This document shows positions 25,707-35,257 of a stretch of DNA of 60,472 nucleotides, in pieces. Below the pieces are notes generated by a model. The model saw only the letters and a list, made by a program, of their open reading frames with translations. It made no database searches and was not told where the DNA came from. The position numbers were made by a program, and so were the translations under genes. Source of the stretch: an uncultured Campylobacter sp. (lineage in GTDB: Bacteria > Campylobacterota > Campylobacteria > Campylobacterales > Campylobacteraceae); contig NZ_CALIST010000011.1 of NCBI RefSeq assembly GCF_938041645.1, forward strand, positions 1-60,472, read 5' to 3'. How positions within the stretch are numbered: the first letter of the stretch is position 1; every line of letters begins with the position of its first letter.

Positions 25707-26237
25707 ATGAAAACTCTCATTATTTTAGCTCATCCAAATATCGCAAACTCGCTTGTAAACCGCCACTGGAGGGATGCTGTGCTAGCCCATCCTGATAAGT
25801 TCGAGCTTCATGATCTTTACGCGCTTTATGCGGATTTTAAAATCGATGTGGAAAAGGAGCAAAAACTGCTCGAAAGTCACGATAAAATCGTGCTTCAGTT
25901 TCCGTTTCGTTTTTCAAACTGCACGCCGCTTCTTAAGCAGTGGTTTGAGGACGTTTTTACGCGCGGCTGGGCTTATGGCGCAGAGAGCGGCGGCAAGCTT
26001 AAAGGCAAAAAATTTGCGCTTGCGATCTCGCTTGGCGCGACTGAGGCAAACTACTCTAAAAACGGCATCGTGGGCTTTAGCGTGGATGAGGTGCTAGCGC
26101 CATTTAAGGCTACATTTAATTTCGTCGGCGCAACGACTATGCCTAATTTCGTCTCATACGGCTTTACTTACGATAAAAGCGAGCAAGCCGTAGAAAATAG
26201 TGCAAAAAATTATATAAAGTATTTAAATAAGCTTTAA
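25707..26237 (+). CDS. NAD(P)H-dependent oxidoreductase, flavodoxin-like fold (KefF/YwrO/MdaB type)
   Basis: These FMN or FAD enzymes reduce quinones with two electrons. The 176-residue protein starts MKTLIILAHPNIANSLVNRHW, the typical flavodoxin-fold N-terminus. It has the conserved IVLQFPFRFSNCTPLLKQWFEDVF near residues 72-95 and GRKFALAISLG-like strand four (KGKKFALAISLGA). AAGGATAGAA precedes the ATG. Its likely role is quinone or electrophile detoxification; the substrate is unknown. It seems to be monocistronic. Confidence 0.9.
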   Translation: MKTLIILAHPNIANSLVNRHWRDAVLAHPDKFELHDLYALYADFKIDVEKEQKLLESHDKIVLQFPFRFSNCTPLLKQWFEDVFTRGWAYGAESGGKLKGKKFALAISLGATEANYSKNGIVGFSVDEVLAPFKATFNFVGATTMPNFVSYGFTYDKSEQAVENSAKNYIKYLNKL

Positions 26238-26516
26238 ATTCTTTGCTTTTCTAGCCGCCCGCTGCGCGTAAAGCTTTAAAATTTTATGTAAGTGGCGTGG
26301 CTGATTTTTTAAAATTTTCGCTTAAAAAGCTCAAATTTAATCTCAAAATTTTTAAATTTTACCCCAAAATTCCGCTCGCGCTTCGTATGCGAACTCAAAT
26401 GAAATTTCAAGCAAAATTCCGCGTCTAAATTTGAGCCCCGCTCTTAAATTTTAAAATTTTATCAGAGATTTTTTTATACAATTACGGCTGAAATTCGGCC
26501 CAAAAAAGGAGAGGGA

Positions 26517-27446
26517 ATGTATAAGCTAAAGCATCTTCTTAGCGCGCAGGATCTGAGCCGCGAGGACATCTACGACTTTATAGATCTGGCGCGCGAGTTT
26601 AAAGCGCTGAACCGCAGCGATATCAAAAAATCCGACTCGCTTCGCGGCAAGACGGTCATCAACGCGTTTTTCGAAAACTCCACCCGCACCCGCACTAGCT
26701 TTGAGATCGCAGCCAAGCGCCTGGGCGCGGACAGCGTAAATTTCACGGCTGCGGACAGTAGCACGAAAAAGGGCGAGACGCTGATCGACACTATCAGAAA
26801 TATGCAGGCGATGCGCACGGATATCTTCGTGCTGCGCCACAGCTGCTCGGGCGCGGCGAAATTTGTCGCGGCCAACTGCGACGCATCGATCGTAAATGCG
26901 GGCGACGGGCTGAACGAACATCCGAGCCAGGCGCTGCTGGATCTTTTTACGATCAGCGAGCACAAGGGCAGGATCGAGAATTTAAACGTCGCGATCATAG
27001 GCGATATATTTCGCTCGCGCGTAGCTAGAAGCGACATCTGGGCGATGAAAAAGCTCGGCATAAACGTGCGACTCTTCGGCCCTCCGATGATGCTGCGCGA
27101 CTGCGACGCGTTCGGCTACCCGATATGCAAAAGCGTGGAGGAGGCGATCGAGGGCGCCGACGTCATCATCATGCTTAGAATCCAGCTTGAGCGGCAAGAC
27201 GGCGAGCCGAGCTTCCCGAGCGTGCGCGAGTACTCGAAATTTTTCGGACTTACCGCCAAGAGGATGCAGGCAGCGAAAGAGGGCGTCATGATAATGCACC
27301 CGGGCCCGATCAACCGCGGCGTGGAGATCAACTCCGACGTAGCCGACGATCCGCGCTATAGCTGCGTTTTAGATCAGGTAGAAAACGGCGAGGCGATGCG
27401 AATGGCGATACTTCATACGATAAATTTAAACAGGAGCGCACGATGA
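26517..27446 (+). CDS. pyrB: Aspartate carbamoyltransferase catalytic subunit
   Basis: PyrB condenses carbamoyl phosphate with aspartate in pyrimidine synthesis. The carbamoyl-phosphate site is FENSTRTRTSFEIAAKRLG (residues about 52-70), followed by the KKGET loop and DGLNEHPSQALLDL. Near the C-terminus is MHPGPINRGVEI. The length of 309 residues is normal. No regulatory PyrI subunit is adjacent. The stop overlaps the pyrC start by four bases. Confidence 0.97.
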   Translation: MYKLKHLLSAQDLSREDIYDFIDLAREFKALNRSDIKKSDSLRGKTVINAFFENSTRTRTSFEIAAKRLGADSVNFTAADSSTKKGETLIDTIRNMQAMRTDIFVLRHSCSGAAKFVAANCDASIVNAGDGLNEHPSQALLDLFTISEHKGRIENLNVAIIGDIFRSRVARSDIWAMKKLGINVRLFGPPMMLRDCDAFGYPICKSVEEAIEGADVIIMLRIQLERQDGEPSFPSVREYSKFFGLTAKRMQAAKEGVMIMHPGPINRGVEINSDVADDPRYSCVLDQVENGEAMRMAILHTINLNRSAR

Positions 27447-28723
27447 AAATTTTGATAAAAAACGGCACGATCGTTAATCACGACGGTAGCGAGGAAGTAA
27501 ACGTCCTGATCGAGGGCGATAGAATTTCAATGATCACGCGCGAGTGTCCCGCCGCAGACCGCGTCATAGACGCCGCGGGCAAGCTCGTGATGCCCGGGCT
27601 CATCGATATGCACGTGCATTTTAGAGACCCGGGGCTCGAATACAAAGACGACGTCATCAGCGGCAGCGAAACCGCGGTCGCAGGCGGCGTGACGACCTGC
27701 CTTCCGATGGCAAATACTAGGCCCGTAAACGATAACTCCAGCATCACTCGCGCGATGATTGCCAAGGCCAAGGGGCGCGGGCTGATCGATCTGCTGCCCA
27801 TAGGCGCGATCTCGCAGGACTGTAAGGGCGCAAAGATCGTCGAGATGGGCGATATGCTGGAAGCCGGCTGCGTGGCCTTCAGCGACGACGGGCTGCCCGT
27901 GACCGACAGCTCCGTGATGCGACAGGCGCTCGAATATTCCGCGCACTTCGGCTCGTTCGTGATAAATCACAGCGAGGATTGCTCGCTTTGCCATGGCGGC
28001 GTGATGAACGAGGGTAAAGTCAGCGCGATACTCGGTCTAAAGGGGATGGCGAGCGAAAAAGAGGAGATTATGATCGCGCGCGATCTGCTGCTTGCCAAAA
28101 AGACGGGCGGGCACATCCACATCGCGCACGTAAGCTCGGCGTGGTCGTTAAAGCTCATCGAGCAGGCTAAGCGCGAGGGCATCCGCGTCACCTGCGAGGC
28201 TACGCCGCATCACTTCACCTTCGACGAGCGCGAGCTGATGGGATACGATACGAATTTTAAAATGTCGCCGCCGCTTCGCACCCAAAGCGACGTGCAGGCG
28301 ATCAGAGAGGCGCTTAAAAGTGGTCTGATCGACGCCATCGTGACCGATCACGCTCCGCACAATACCGACGATAAATTTGTAGAATTCGACCACGCGCCGT
28401 TTGGAATTTTAGGGCTTCAAACCCTCGTGCCGCTTACGCTTCGGCTAGTAAACGAGGGCGTCATCGGTCTTGAAGACATGGTGCGGCTGTGCTCGTTTAA
28501 TCCGGCTAAAATTTTAAATTTAAAGGACAAGGGCGAGATCAAAGAGGGCTTTTTGGCCGACGTCGCGATCATCGATCCGCAGATTTCCTACGTTTACGAC
28601 GAGGCGCTAAATAAGTCCAAATCGCGCAACTCGCCGCTTTTTGGCAAGCAGCTTACGGGCGCTGCGGTTTGCACGATCAAAAGCGGCCGCGTGGTCTATG
28701 AGTTTCCAAACGTCGTAGCATAG
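27443..28723 (+). CDS. pyrC: Dihydroorotase, class I
   Basis: PyrC cyclises carbamoyl-aspartate to dihydroorotate. The metal motif DMHVHFRDPGLEYKDD (residues about 56-71) marks the class I, PyrC/AllB-like branch, with later metal ligands in INHSEDC, HIHIAHVS and VTDHAPHN. The 426 residues fit this class, whereas the E. coli-type enzyme is shorter. The overlap with pyrB (ATGA) shows an operon. Class I dihydroorotases often associate with PyrB. Confidence 0.94.
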   Translation: MKILIKNGTIVNHDGSEEVNVLIEGDRISMITRECPAADRVIDAAGKLVMPGLIDMHVHFRDPGLEYKDDVISGSETAVAGGVTTCLPMANTRPVNDNSSITRAMIAKAKGRGLIDLLPIGAISQDCKGAKIVEMGDMLEAGCVAFSDDGLPVTDSSVMRQALEYSAHFGSFVINHSEDCSLCHGGVMNEGKVSAILGLKGMASEKEEIMIARDLLLAKKTGGHIHIAHVSSAWSLKLIEQAKREGIRVTCEATPHHFTFDERELMGYDTNFKMSPPLRTQSDVQAIREALKSGLIDAIVTDHAPHNTDDKFVEFDHAPFGILGLQTLVPLTLRLVNEGVIGLEDMVRLCSFNPAKILNLKDKGEIKEGFLADVAIIDPQISYVYDEALNKSKSRNSPLFGKQLTGAAVCTIKSGRVVYEFPNVVA

Positions 28724-29389
28724 GGTACTTGCGGCGTAAGGCTTGCGAGCGGCGGCTTGCGGACGAGCGGCATTCGTAGCATAAACGAAGCGATTGCTTC
28801 ATTTTAAATTTAGCTAGTTTGGACGCAACGACTCGCTTTTAAAATTTTGCGGTGCGATCGGTTCATTTTAAATTTGATGGCAGCGTAGGCGTGGCGACTT
28901 GTCTTTAAAATTTCATAGTGCGTTTTGCTCGGTATCGGCGCAGCCCTTGATCTCGCAGCGTGACTGACCTGCTTAAATTTATCGGTAGCTCGGTGTGGTA
29001 ACTTGCTTTTAAAATTTCATAGCGCGAGCGCGGTTGAAATTTTTTTAAAGCGGTTTGTCATTTTTGTAGTGCGGGTAAATTTGACGCACATCGCCTTGCT
29101 CATGCCGCTCGTAGATTTCGGCTTTGGAATTTTATCCATGCCCGTGCGCGAGCTGCTTTAAATTTATAGCAGCACCTTTTCGATACGGCAGCTGCTTTTA
29201 AATTTATGTTCGCGGCGGTTGAGAATTCTATCTTTGCGCAGATTTGTTTTTGCTTCACGCGCAAATTTTATCGTGATTAAATTTGTCGCTAAGGCGCAAA
29301 ATTTTAAAATTTTGCCGCCGCTAGCTTTTGGCGCGGAGCATAAATAATCCGCCGCATGAACGGGAGCGATCGAAATTTAAAGGATATCT
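28724..29389. other. Non-coding RAATTY-rich spacer after pyrC
   Basis: No gene is supported. A degenerate phrase of about 55-75 bases recurs, built on a word such as GACTYGCTTTTAAAATTT followed by GCGGTGCG or CATAGYGCG (near 28830, 28900 and 28990). No terminator-like hairpin with a T run is obvious behind pyrC. Confidence 0.55.
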
Positions 29390-30418
29390 ATGAACGGCGA
29401 AATATATCTCTCGTGCGCGCTGTGCGTCGCGCTAAAATCAGCTCTGCGCGGCAATCCTAAGCCGCCGCTGCAAGATCAAAAATATATAAAATATTTAAAT
29501 TTTGAGTTTGCAAAGGAGCATTTCCGCACCGCAGAGGGTGTGAGCCGCGCAGTGCAGGACGGCGTAAACGACGCAAGTAAAGCTACGGAGCAAAAAGATG
29601 CGTACGGTGCAGTGCAGAGCAGTGCGACGGACAAAACTGCCGAGAGTGGCGGTGCAGCGGAGCAAAAGCGCACGAACAGCAAAGAAGCGGCAAATGAAAA
29701 AGCGGCGAGTAAAAAAGGCGCCGACGAAAGCACGGGCTCGCCACTTTTGCAAAAAGCGCGCGAGTTTTTCACCGGACGGCTCGCGCAAAAAGGGCGCGAG
29801 GACGAGCCGATCTCCGCACGGCGGCGTTGGATAGAGCAGTGCTTAAAGCTCGGTCTGAAGGACGCGGGGCTTAGTATTCCAACTTTCGCAAAAGATAGAG
29901 CGCTTTTGGGTTTTTCGGGTATGAGCGTAAACGGCATCGTTTGCTGCTTCGAGGGCTTTGACGGCGTTTTTACGCCTGATTGGAAATACGATCGCGACAA
30001 AAAGGCTTGGCGCGTGAAATACGTCGAGCGTCTTTGGCGCGGGATGCCGCGGGATGCGCTAAACGCGCGCGATAACAGCGCAGAATTCGGGAATGTTTTA
30101 GTGCAAATTAGGGATTTTGCGAGCAAGATAGGCTGCGAAAACTTTGCGCAGACGTTTGATAATGCGCTTAAGACGCTGCGGGGCGAAGTCGCTGTAGGCG
30201 AGTATTACGCCGTTTCGTTTGCAGCGCTACCGCAGCCGAGCTTGAGGGCGTTTGCCGCGGCGGGGATCGCCGATGTATTCGGTGCGATGGGCTCTTGGGA
30301 TGATGAGCCGCCGTCTATGGCGCAAGAAATGGGGCTCGGGGGTGAATACGACCGCCTCTCGGACGAGCTCTTGGCGCAGAAAAACTTAGCGATTTTATTT
30401 GCGATAAACGGCTGGTAG
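29390..30418 (+). CDS. Protein of unknown function with a low-complexity linker
   Basis: The 342-residue protein is not recognised. Residues 1-35 are a short domain, and about 45-125 are an Ala/Lys/Glu/Ser/Thr-rich linker (KATEQKDAYG, TAESGGAAEQK, ANEKAASKKGADES). A folded region follows from about residue 140 (RRRWIEQCLKLGLKDAGL) to the end. No signal peptide is clear, so it is probably cytoplasmic. AAAGGATATCT precedes the ATG. It faces the molybdoenzyme gene and is separated from it by 28 bases. Confidence 0.6.
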   Translation: MNGEIYLSCALCVALKSALRGNPKPPLQDQKYIKYLNFEFAKEHFRTAEGVSRAVQDGVNDASKATEQKDAYGAVQSSATDKTAESGGAAEQKRTNSKEAANEKAASKKGADESTGSPLLQKAREFFTGRLAQKGREDEPISARRRWIEQCLKLGLKDAGLSIPTFAKDRALLGFSGMSVNGIVCCFEGFDGVFTPDWKYDRDKKAWRVKYVERLWRGMPRDALNARDNSAEFGNVLVQIRDFASKIGCENFAQTFDNALKTLRGEVAVGEYYAVSFAALPQPSLRAFAAAGIADVFGAMGSWDDEPPSMAQEMGLGGEYDRLSDELLAQKNLAILFAINGW

Positions 30419-30446
30419 GGCTTTGGCACAAGAGCTAGAAAGCGCG

Positions 30447-32900
30447 CTAAGCCTCTATCGTCACGGGCCGATCAAACGCCGTTACGCTCGGCAGTTCGCC
30501 TTTAAATTTCTCGATCTGCACCATGCTCGTGTGCGCGGTATTGCTTTGCGAGAGCTGCGAGCTAGGCACGTCCTTGGTTAGCACGTTTATGTTGCCGTGC
30601 TTGCACAGGCTGCGCTCGCCCCAAACGGTCGGGTCGTACCACGCGCCCTCGCTTACGATCACGACGTTATCTTGCGCCGTATCGCTTACCAGCGCGCCGC
30701 AGAGGATCTCGCCTCGGTCGTTATAGATCCTTACCACGTCGCCTGTTTTGATACCGCGCGCCTTTGCCGTGGCTGGGCTAATTAGCGCGGGTTCACGGCC
30801 CGCGATCTCGGCGTAGTTGCGGATGAGCGAGTTGTTTAGCTGCGAGTGGAGCCTAAATTTAGAGTGCGCGCCGCTGATGGCGATAGGATACTTGCTCACG
30901 TCGCCGCCCAGCCACTCAAAGGGCTCCATCCATGTCGCGTGCGGCGGGCAGTCGGGATAACCTAGCTTTTCGACCGCTTCGGAGTAGAGCTCGATCTTGC
31001 CCGACGGCGTTTTTAGCGCGTTTTTCTCGGGATCGGCGCGGAAGTCCGCGTAGTTTGTAAAGTATCGCTTTTTCTCGTCGATTTTATCAAATTTAACGTA
31101 GCCTTTTTGCCAAAACTCCTCAAATTTAGGCATCGCTATGCCTATACCCTCGGCTTTTGCAGCAGCGTCGGCATAAATTTCCTTCACCCACTCAAGCTCC
31201 GTTTTACCCTCGCTAAAGGCCTGCTCGTACTCCTCGCCCCACTGCGCGCAGATGAGCCGCGCGATCTCAAAGTCGCTTTTGCTCTCGCCCGCAGGCTTTA
31301 CTAGCGGCTTAATCGCAAAAAGGTATTCGCTAGTCGAGTTTGCAAACTCGATATCCGTGCGCTCGCACTCAAGCGCCGCCGGTAGAACGATGTCGCTGAG
31401 CCTCGCCGTACTAGTCCAAAAGGGCTCTGTGGTGATGATCGCTTCAATCTTGCGCATCGCCTCGACCGCGCGGTTGGTGTCCGGGTGGCGGGTGAAGGTC
31501 GAGCCGTTGGCGTTAAACATCACTCTAATGTGCGGCATAACGTACTTTTTGCCGTTGCGTTCGATCTCTTTGCCCGGCTCCATGATCGCGTCTATGAGTC
31601 TGCTGTTTGGTATCTCGTGATATTTAGCCTTAGCTAGCTTGCCCTGCGGGGCGATGTATTTTTCGTTTATCGCTGGGTTAAAGGCCTGAAGCTTTGGCGC
31701 GATGAAGCTAATATCTGCGTTTTTATGCATCTGATCATTCATCACGTAGCCGCGCCCCGTCTTGCCAATGTCGCCTAGCATCGCAGCTAGCGCGATCAGC
31801 GCCCAGTACGCCATCTCGCCGTGATGCTGTCGCTGTATCGCGTAGCCCGTGACGATGAGCGTGTCTTTTTTAGCTAGCGTGTCGGCTAGACTTTTTAGCT
31901 CCTTTTCGCTCACGCCGCAAATTTTGCTCGCCCATTTTAGATCCTTTTTCACGCCGTCTTTTGCGCCGGTGAAATACTCCTTAAATTTATCAAATCCGAC
32001 CGTGTAGCGCTCAATAAATTCCTTGTCGTAAAGCCCGTTTTCGTAAAGATATTCGCAAAGCCCGATCAACATCGCCGTATCGGTGCAAGGGCGCACGGCT
32101 AGATAGTGCGCGCCGAAATACTCCGCCGTTTCGTTGCGGTAAACGTCTATGCTGTAAATTTTCATCTCACCTTTTTTAAATTTCTCTTTCATAATCTCGT
32201 AGTAGGCGTAGGAGTTGTGCATCGGCACGCCGATAGCGATCTTGTTTGAGACGACTGGGTTCGTGCCCCAAAACACGATCGTTTTAGCCTCCTTTACCAC
32301 GCCCTCCCAGCGCGTAGGATTATGCGTCGGATCGATAGAACCCGTCACGTGAGGCAAAAACGCAGTCGCCGCGCCGTATGAGTAGCCGCCAAGCTCGCTC
32401 ACGTAGCCTCCTAGCGCGTTTAGCATGCGCTTTGCAGTGCGCTGTGAGTGGCCGACCTTGCCCAGACTACCCCACTGATAAAGCTGTCCGTAAATGGCCT
32501 CCGAGCCGTATTTATCGAAGTTTTCTTTTAAAATTTTAGCGCTTAGCTTTATCGCCTCGTCCCAGCTAACGCGCACGAAAGGCTCTTTGCCGCGAAGCTG
32601 CGGTTTTGGATCTGCGGGACTAGCCAGGAAGCTTTTGCGCACGTAGGGGTATTTCACGCGCGTTTCGTTTTGGATGTGATCGCTTAGGGCGTTATTTAGC
32701 ACCGTTGGCATCGCGTCGCCCTCAAAGGGCTCTGTACCCACGACCCTGCCGCCGATGGTTTTTACGTAAAACGCGCCAAATTTATTCGCGCAAAGCCCCA
32801 TCTGCTCGTCAAATATCGCCTGCGCCGCTGCGTCAAATTGCTTTGCTTGCGCTGAAGCCGCCGCCAGCGCGCCTAGTTTTAGAAAGTCTCGTCTTTTCAT
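30447..32900 (-). CDS. Periplasmic molybdopterin oxidoreductase, TorA/BisC (N-/S-oxide reductase) type
   Basis: The 817-residue enzyme carries a twin-arginine signal (MKRRDFLKLGALAAASAQA), so it is exported folded. There is no N-terminal Fe-S-binding Cys cluster, which is typical of the DMSO/TMAO/biotin-sulfoxide reductase branch. The probable Mo-ligand Ser lies in ELGGYSYGAATAFLPH near residue 190. Cofactor motifs include VFWGTNPVVSNK and, near the C-terminus, GDVVRIYNDRGEI. No torC/torD-type partner gene is adjacent. C. jejuni has a related TMAO/DMSO reductase. The likely role is anaerobic respiration or repair of oxidised sulfur compounds; the substrate is not decidable here. Confidence 0.88.
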   Translation of the reverse strand: MKRRDFLKLGALAAASAQAKQFDAAAQAIFDEQMGLCANKFGAFYVKTIGGRVVGTEPFEGDAMPTVLNNALSDHIQNETRVKYPYVRKSFLASPADPKPQLRGKEPFVRVSWDEAIKLSAKILKENFDKYGSEAIYGQLYQWGSLGKVGHSQRTAKRMLNALGGYVSELGGYSYGAATAFLPHVTGSIDPTHNPTRWEGVVKEAKTIVFWGTNPVVSNKIAIGVPMHNSYAYYEIMKEKFKKGEMKIYSIDVYRNETAEYFGAHYLAVRPCTDTAMLIGLCEYLYENGLYDKEFIERYTVGFDKFKEYFTGAKDGVKKDLKWASKICGVSEKELKSLADTLAKKDTLIVTGYAIQRQHHGEMAYWALIALAAMLGDIGKTGRGYVMNDQMHKNADISFIAPKLQAFNPAINEKYIAPQGKLAKAKYHEIPNSRLIDAIMEPGKEIERNGKKYVMPHIRVMFNANGSTFTRHPDTNRAVEAMRKIEAIITTEPFWTSTARLSDIVLPAALECERTDIEFANSTSEYLFAIKPLVKPAGESKSDFEIARLICAQWGEEYEQAFSEGKTELEWVKEIYADAAAKAEGIGIAMPKFEEFWQKGYVKFDKIDEKKRYFTNYADFRADPEKNALKTPSGKIELYSEAVEKLGYPDCPPHATWMEPFEWLGGDVSKYPIAISGAHSKFRLHSQLNNSLIRNYAEIAGREPALISPATAKARGIKTGDVVRIYNDRGEILCGALVSDTAQDNVVIVSEGAWYDPTVWGERSLCKHGNINVLTKDVPSSQLSQSNTAHTSMVQIEKFKGELPSVTAFDRPVTIEA

Positions 32901-33121
32901 GGTTGTCTCCGTTAAATTTAAATTGATTGGTTGATTTGGTTTAAATTTAACGGGATTTACGTGGTTGATTTTTGCATGGTTTGCCTTTTAACGTATTACG
33001 CGACCTCGCGTCTTGGCAGTGATTTTACGAAATTTAGGCTTAATTTGCCATTTATCTATGGCGTCGCGATGAAATTCTATTAGAGCTAAGCACTAGACAA
33101 ATTCCACCGCGACTATTTGGG

Positions 33122-35257
33122 TCAAAAGCTATACGTAAGGCTTAGATTGAAGGTGCGCGGATCGCCGTAGATCATTCGATTAGAACCGATACCCTCAAAA
33201 TAGCGCTTATCGGTTATGTTATCGACGTTTAGCTGCACATCTAGGTTTTTACTCGCTTTGTAGCCTAGCATTACGTTTGCAATCGTGTAAGCTTTCTGCT
33301 CGATCCTGCCGTATGGCGAGTCGGAATAAATCTTTGAGCGATACATCGCGCCTGCGCCGATTCTAAATGTGCCGATCTCATATTTTGCAAAAAGATTTGC
33401 GCTGGTGCGGGAGGAGTCGCTGGCGTAGATATTGCCGTCAGCATCTTTGGCTTTGTAGTGCGCTAGCCCCATGCTTAGGCTTAGTGCATCGGTAATTTTA
33501 CCGTTTACATCCGCTTCAAAGCCCCTGCTGGTTACTCCGCGACCCTGCCTGTAAGCGTAGGAATTTGTGCCCGTGATATACTCGTCGGTGCGGATGCCGA
33601 GCTTATCTTGGATGATCTTAAAAACGCCCAGGCTTGCTTGCAGATCGCCGTCAAAATACTCGCCTTTGATGCCCGCTTCGTAGTCCTTGCCTTGGATGGG
33701 ATCAAGATATTTATTGTTTTTGTCCTTGTAGGTTTGAGGTTTAAAAATACTCGTATAACTTGCATAAAGGGTATGATGATCGTCTAAATCATAGGTGATC
33801 CCTGCATATGGAGTAATTTCGCGGGTAAAATTTCTATTATCTGCTCCACCTGTAATTTTATATTTATAGTAACTCATCCGTGTTCCTAATAAGAGCTTTA
33901 AATCCTCGGTGATTGAGAGTTTATTCGCGGCATAAATTGCTTTTTGAATAGTTCGATCGGCATTATTTTGATCTACATACGGTAAGCGTGGATCTTCAAT
34001 ATGAAGGTCGTTAAAATTTATTCTAGTACGCGCGGCATAAGCAAGGCCTGCCGGAGTGTTTCGACTATTCCAGTAGCTACTTACGTTATCAGATCCTTTT
34101 TTGTAAAGATTATACATCACACCAAATACAAATTCATGATCTTGTCCGAAAAGCTCATACGGGATATTTGCGTAGGCATCGATATTGTGGATATTCTCTT
34201 CGCGCTTGTTAGCATAAACGCTAAGATCGGCGACGTTTCCGATGCCGCCAGGGCCTACCCTGCCGCCATAATAGAGCAAATTTGAATCGGTATGAGCGCG
34301 ACGAAACGAATAACTCAAGCTTAAACTCGCCTCGTTTGAGAAATATTGTTTAAAATCGGCATAAAAATCAAGCGTAGAGATGTCGTATCGCGTCCAAGGC
34401 TGAGAGAAAATTTTGTTTTTGCCGAAGTGCGTGCGCGTGCCGTCCGATTTAAACGCGGGCATTCCGCCCCAGCGTGTGCCATGTCGGCGTAGAGTCTGAT
34501 AAAATGAGCCAAAGCTCAGCCTTGAATCGTCTGTTACATCGATATCTAATACGCCATAAACGGCAGTATTGCGACGATTGTAATAGTCCATATAAGAGTG
34601 CGATCGTTCATGCATAAACGCTAGGCGTCCGCGTACCGAACCGCTTTGATTGAGCGGGCTTTGCACATCGGTTTTAAGCCCGTATTTGTCGTATGAGCCG
34701 CCGTTTAGGCTGATGTATCCTTTCGGAACGGCGGAATCCGCGTGCTTGCGGATAAAATTTAAACTCGCGGCGGGATTTCCCGCGCCCGCCAATAATCCGT
34801 TCGCACCCTTTACTACCTCAACGCGCTCATATGGCAGTAAATTTAAATCGTTCGCCCCGAGGCTAAAACCTCCGAAGCTAGGCATCGAATCAAGCAGATA
34901 ATAATCTATGCTAAATCCGCGCGCCGTAGGATAGAGCCTCTCATCCATACGCCCGCTCGTAATGCCCGCGATATTTCGCATCAGCACCTGATAATCGGTT
35001 ATCCCCATATCTTTTAGCTTGGCTTCGGTCACCACGGTAAGAGACTGGGGCGTTTCTCTCGCCGTAAGATCGAGCCTGGTGGTACTTTTAACGAGCTTTC
35101 TAGCCTCATAATCTCTGTCGTCGCGACGGAGCTTTTGGGTATCTTGCACTTCTATGGTGCCTAAGTTCTCCGGGGTGCTCGCAGTGGCGTTATTTTCCGC
35201 ATAAAGCGAAGTTAGCATATTTAATGCGACTACGAGCGAAAGAGATACTTTCTTCAT
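33122..35257 (-). CDS. TonB-dependent siderophore receptor (FhuE/FoxA-like)
   Basis: This outer-membrane gated barrel takes up ferric siderophore. The 711-residue protein has a signal peptide (MKKVSLSLVVALNMLTSLYA), a plug domain (TARETPQSLTVVTEAKLKDM; GITSGRMDERLYPTARGF; ERVEVVKGANGLLAGAGNPA) and a beta-barrel ending in aromatic YSF. These plug motifs are those of the FhuA/FhuE/FpvA group, so hydroxamate siderophores are likely. The last four bases of the ORF start overlap the stop of the PepSY gene upstream (ATGA), which forms a two-gene operon. Iron regulation is expected. Confidence 0.92.
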   Translation of the reverse strand: MKKVSLSLVVALNMLTSLYAENNATASTPENLGTIEVQDTQKLRRDDRDYEARKLVKSTTRLDLTARETPQSLTVVTEAKLKDMGITDYQVLMRNIAGITSGRMDERLYPTARGFSIDYYLLDSMPSFGGFSLGANDLNLLPYERVEVVKGANGLLAGAGNPAASLNFIRKHADSAVPKGYISLNGGSYDKYGLKTDVQSPLNQSGSVRGRLAFMHERSHSYMDYYNRRNTAVYGVLDIDVTDDSRLSFGSFYQTLRRHGTRWGGMPAFKSDGTRTHFGKNKIFSQPWTRYDISTLDFYADFKQYFSNEASLSLSYSFRRAHTDSNLLYYGGRVGPGGIGNVADLSVYANKREENIHNIDAYANIPYELFGQDHEFVFGVMYNLYKKGSDNVSSYWNSRNTPAGLAYAARTRINFNDLHIEDPRLPYVDQNNADRTIQKAIYAANKLSITEDLKLLLGTRMSYYKYKITGGADNRNFTREITPYAGITYDLDDHHTLYASYTSIFKPQTYKDKNNKYLDPIQGKDYEAGIKGEYFDGDLQASLGVFKIIQDKLGIRTDEYITGTNSYAYRQGRGVTSRGFEADVNGKITDALSLSMGLAHYKAKDADGNIYASDSSRTSANLFAKYEIGTFRIGAGAMYRSKIYSDSPYGRIEQKAYTIANVMLGYKASKNLDVQLNVDNITDKRYFEGIGSNRMIYGDPRTFNLSLTYSF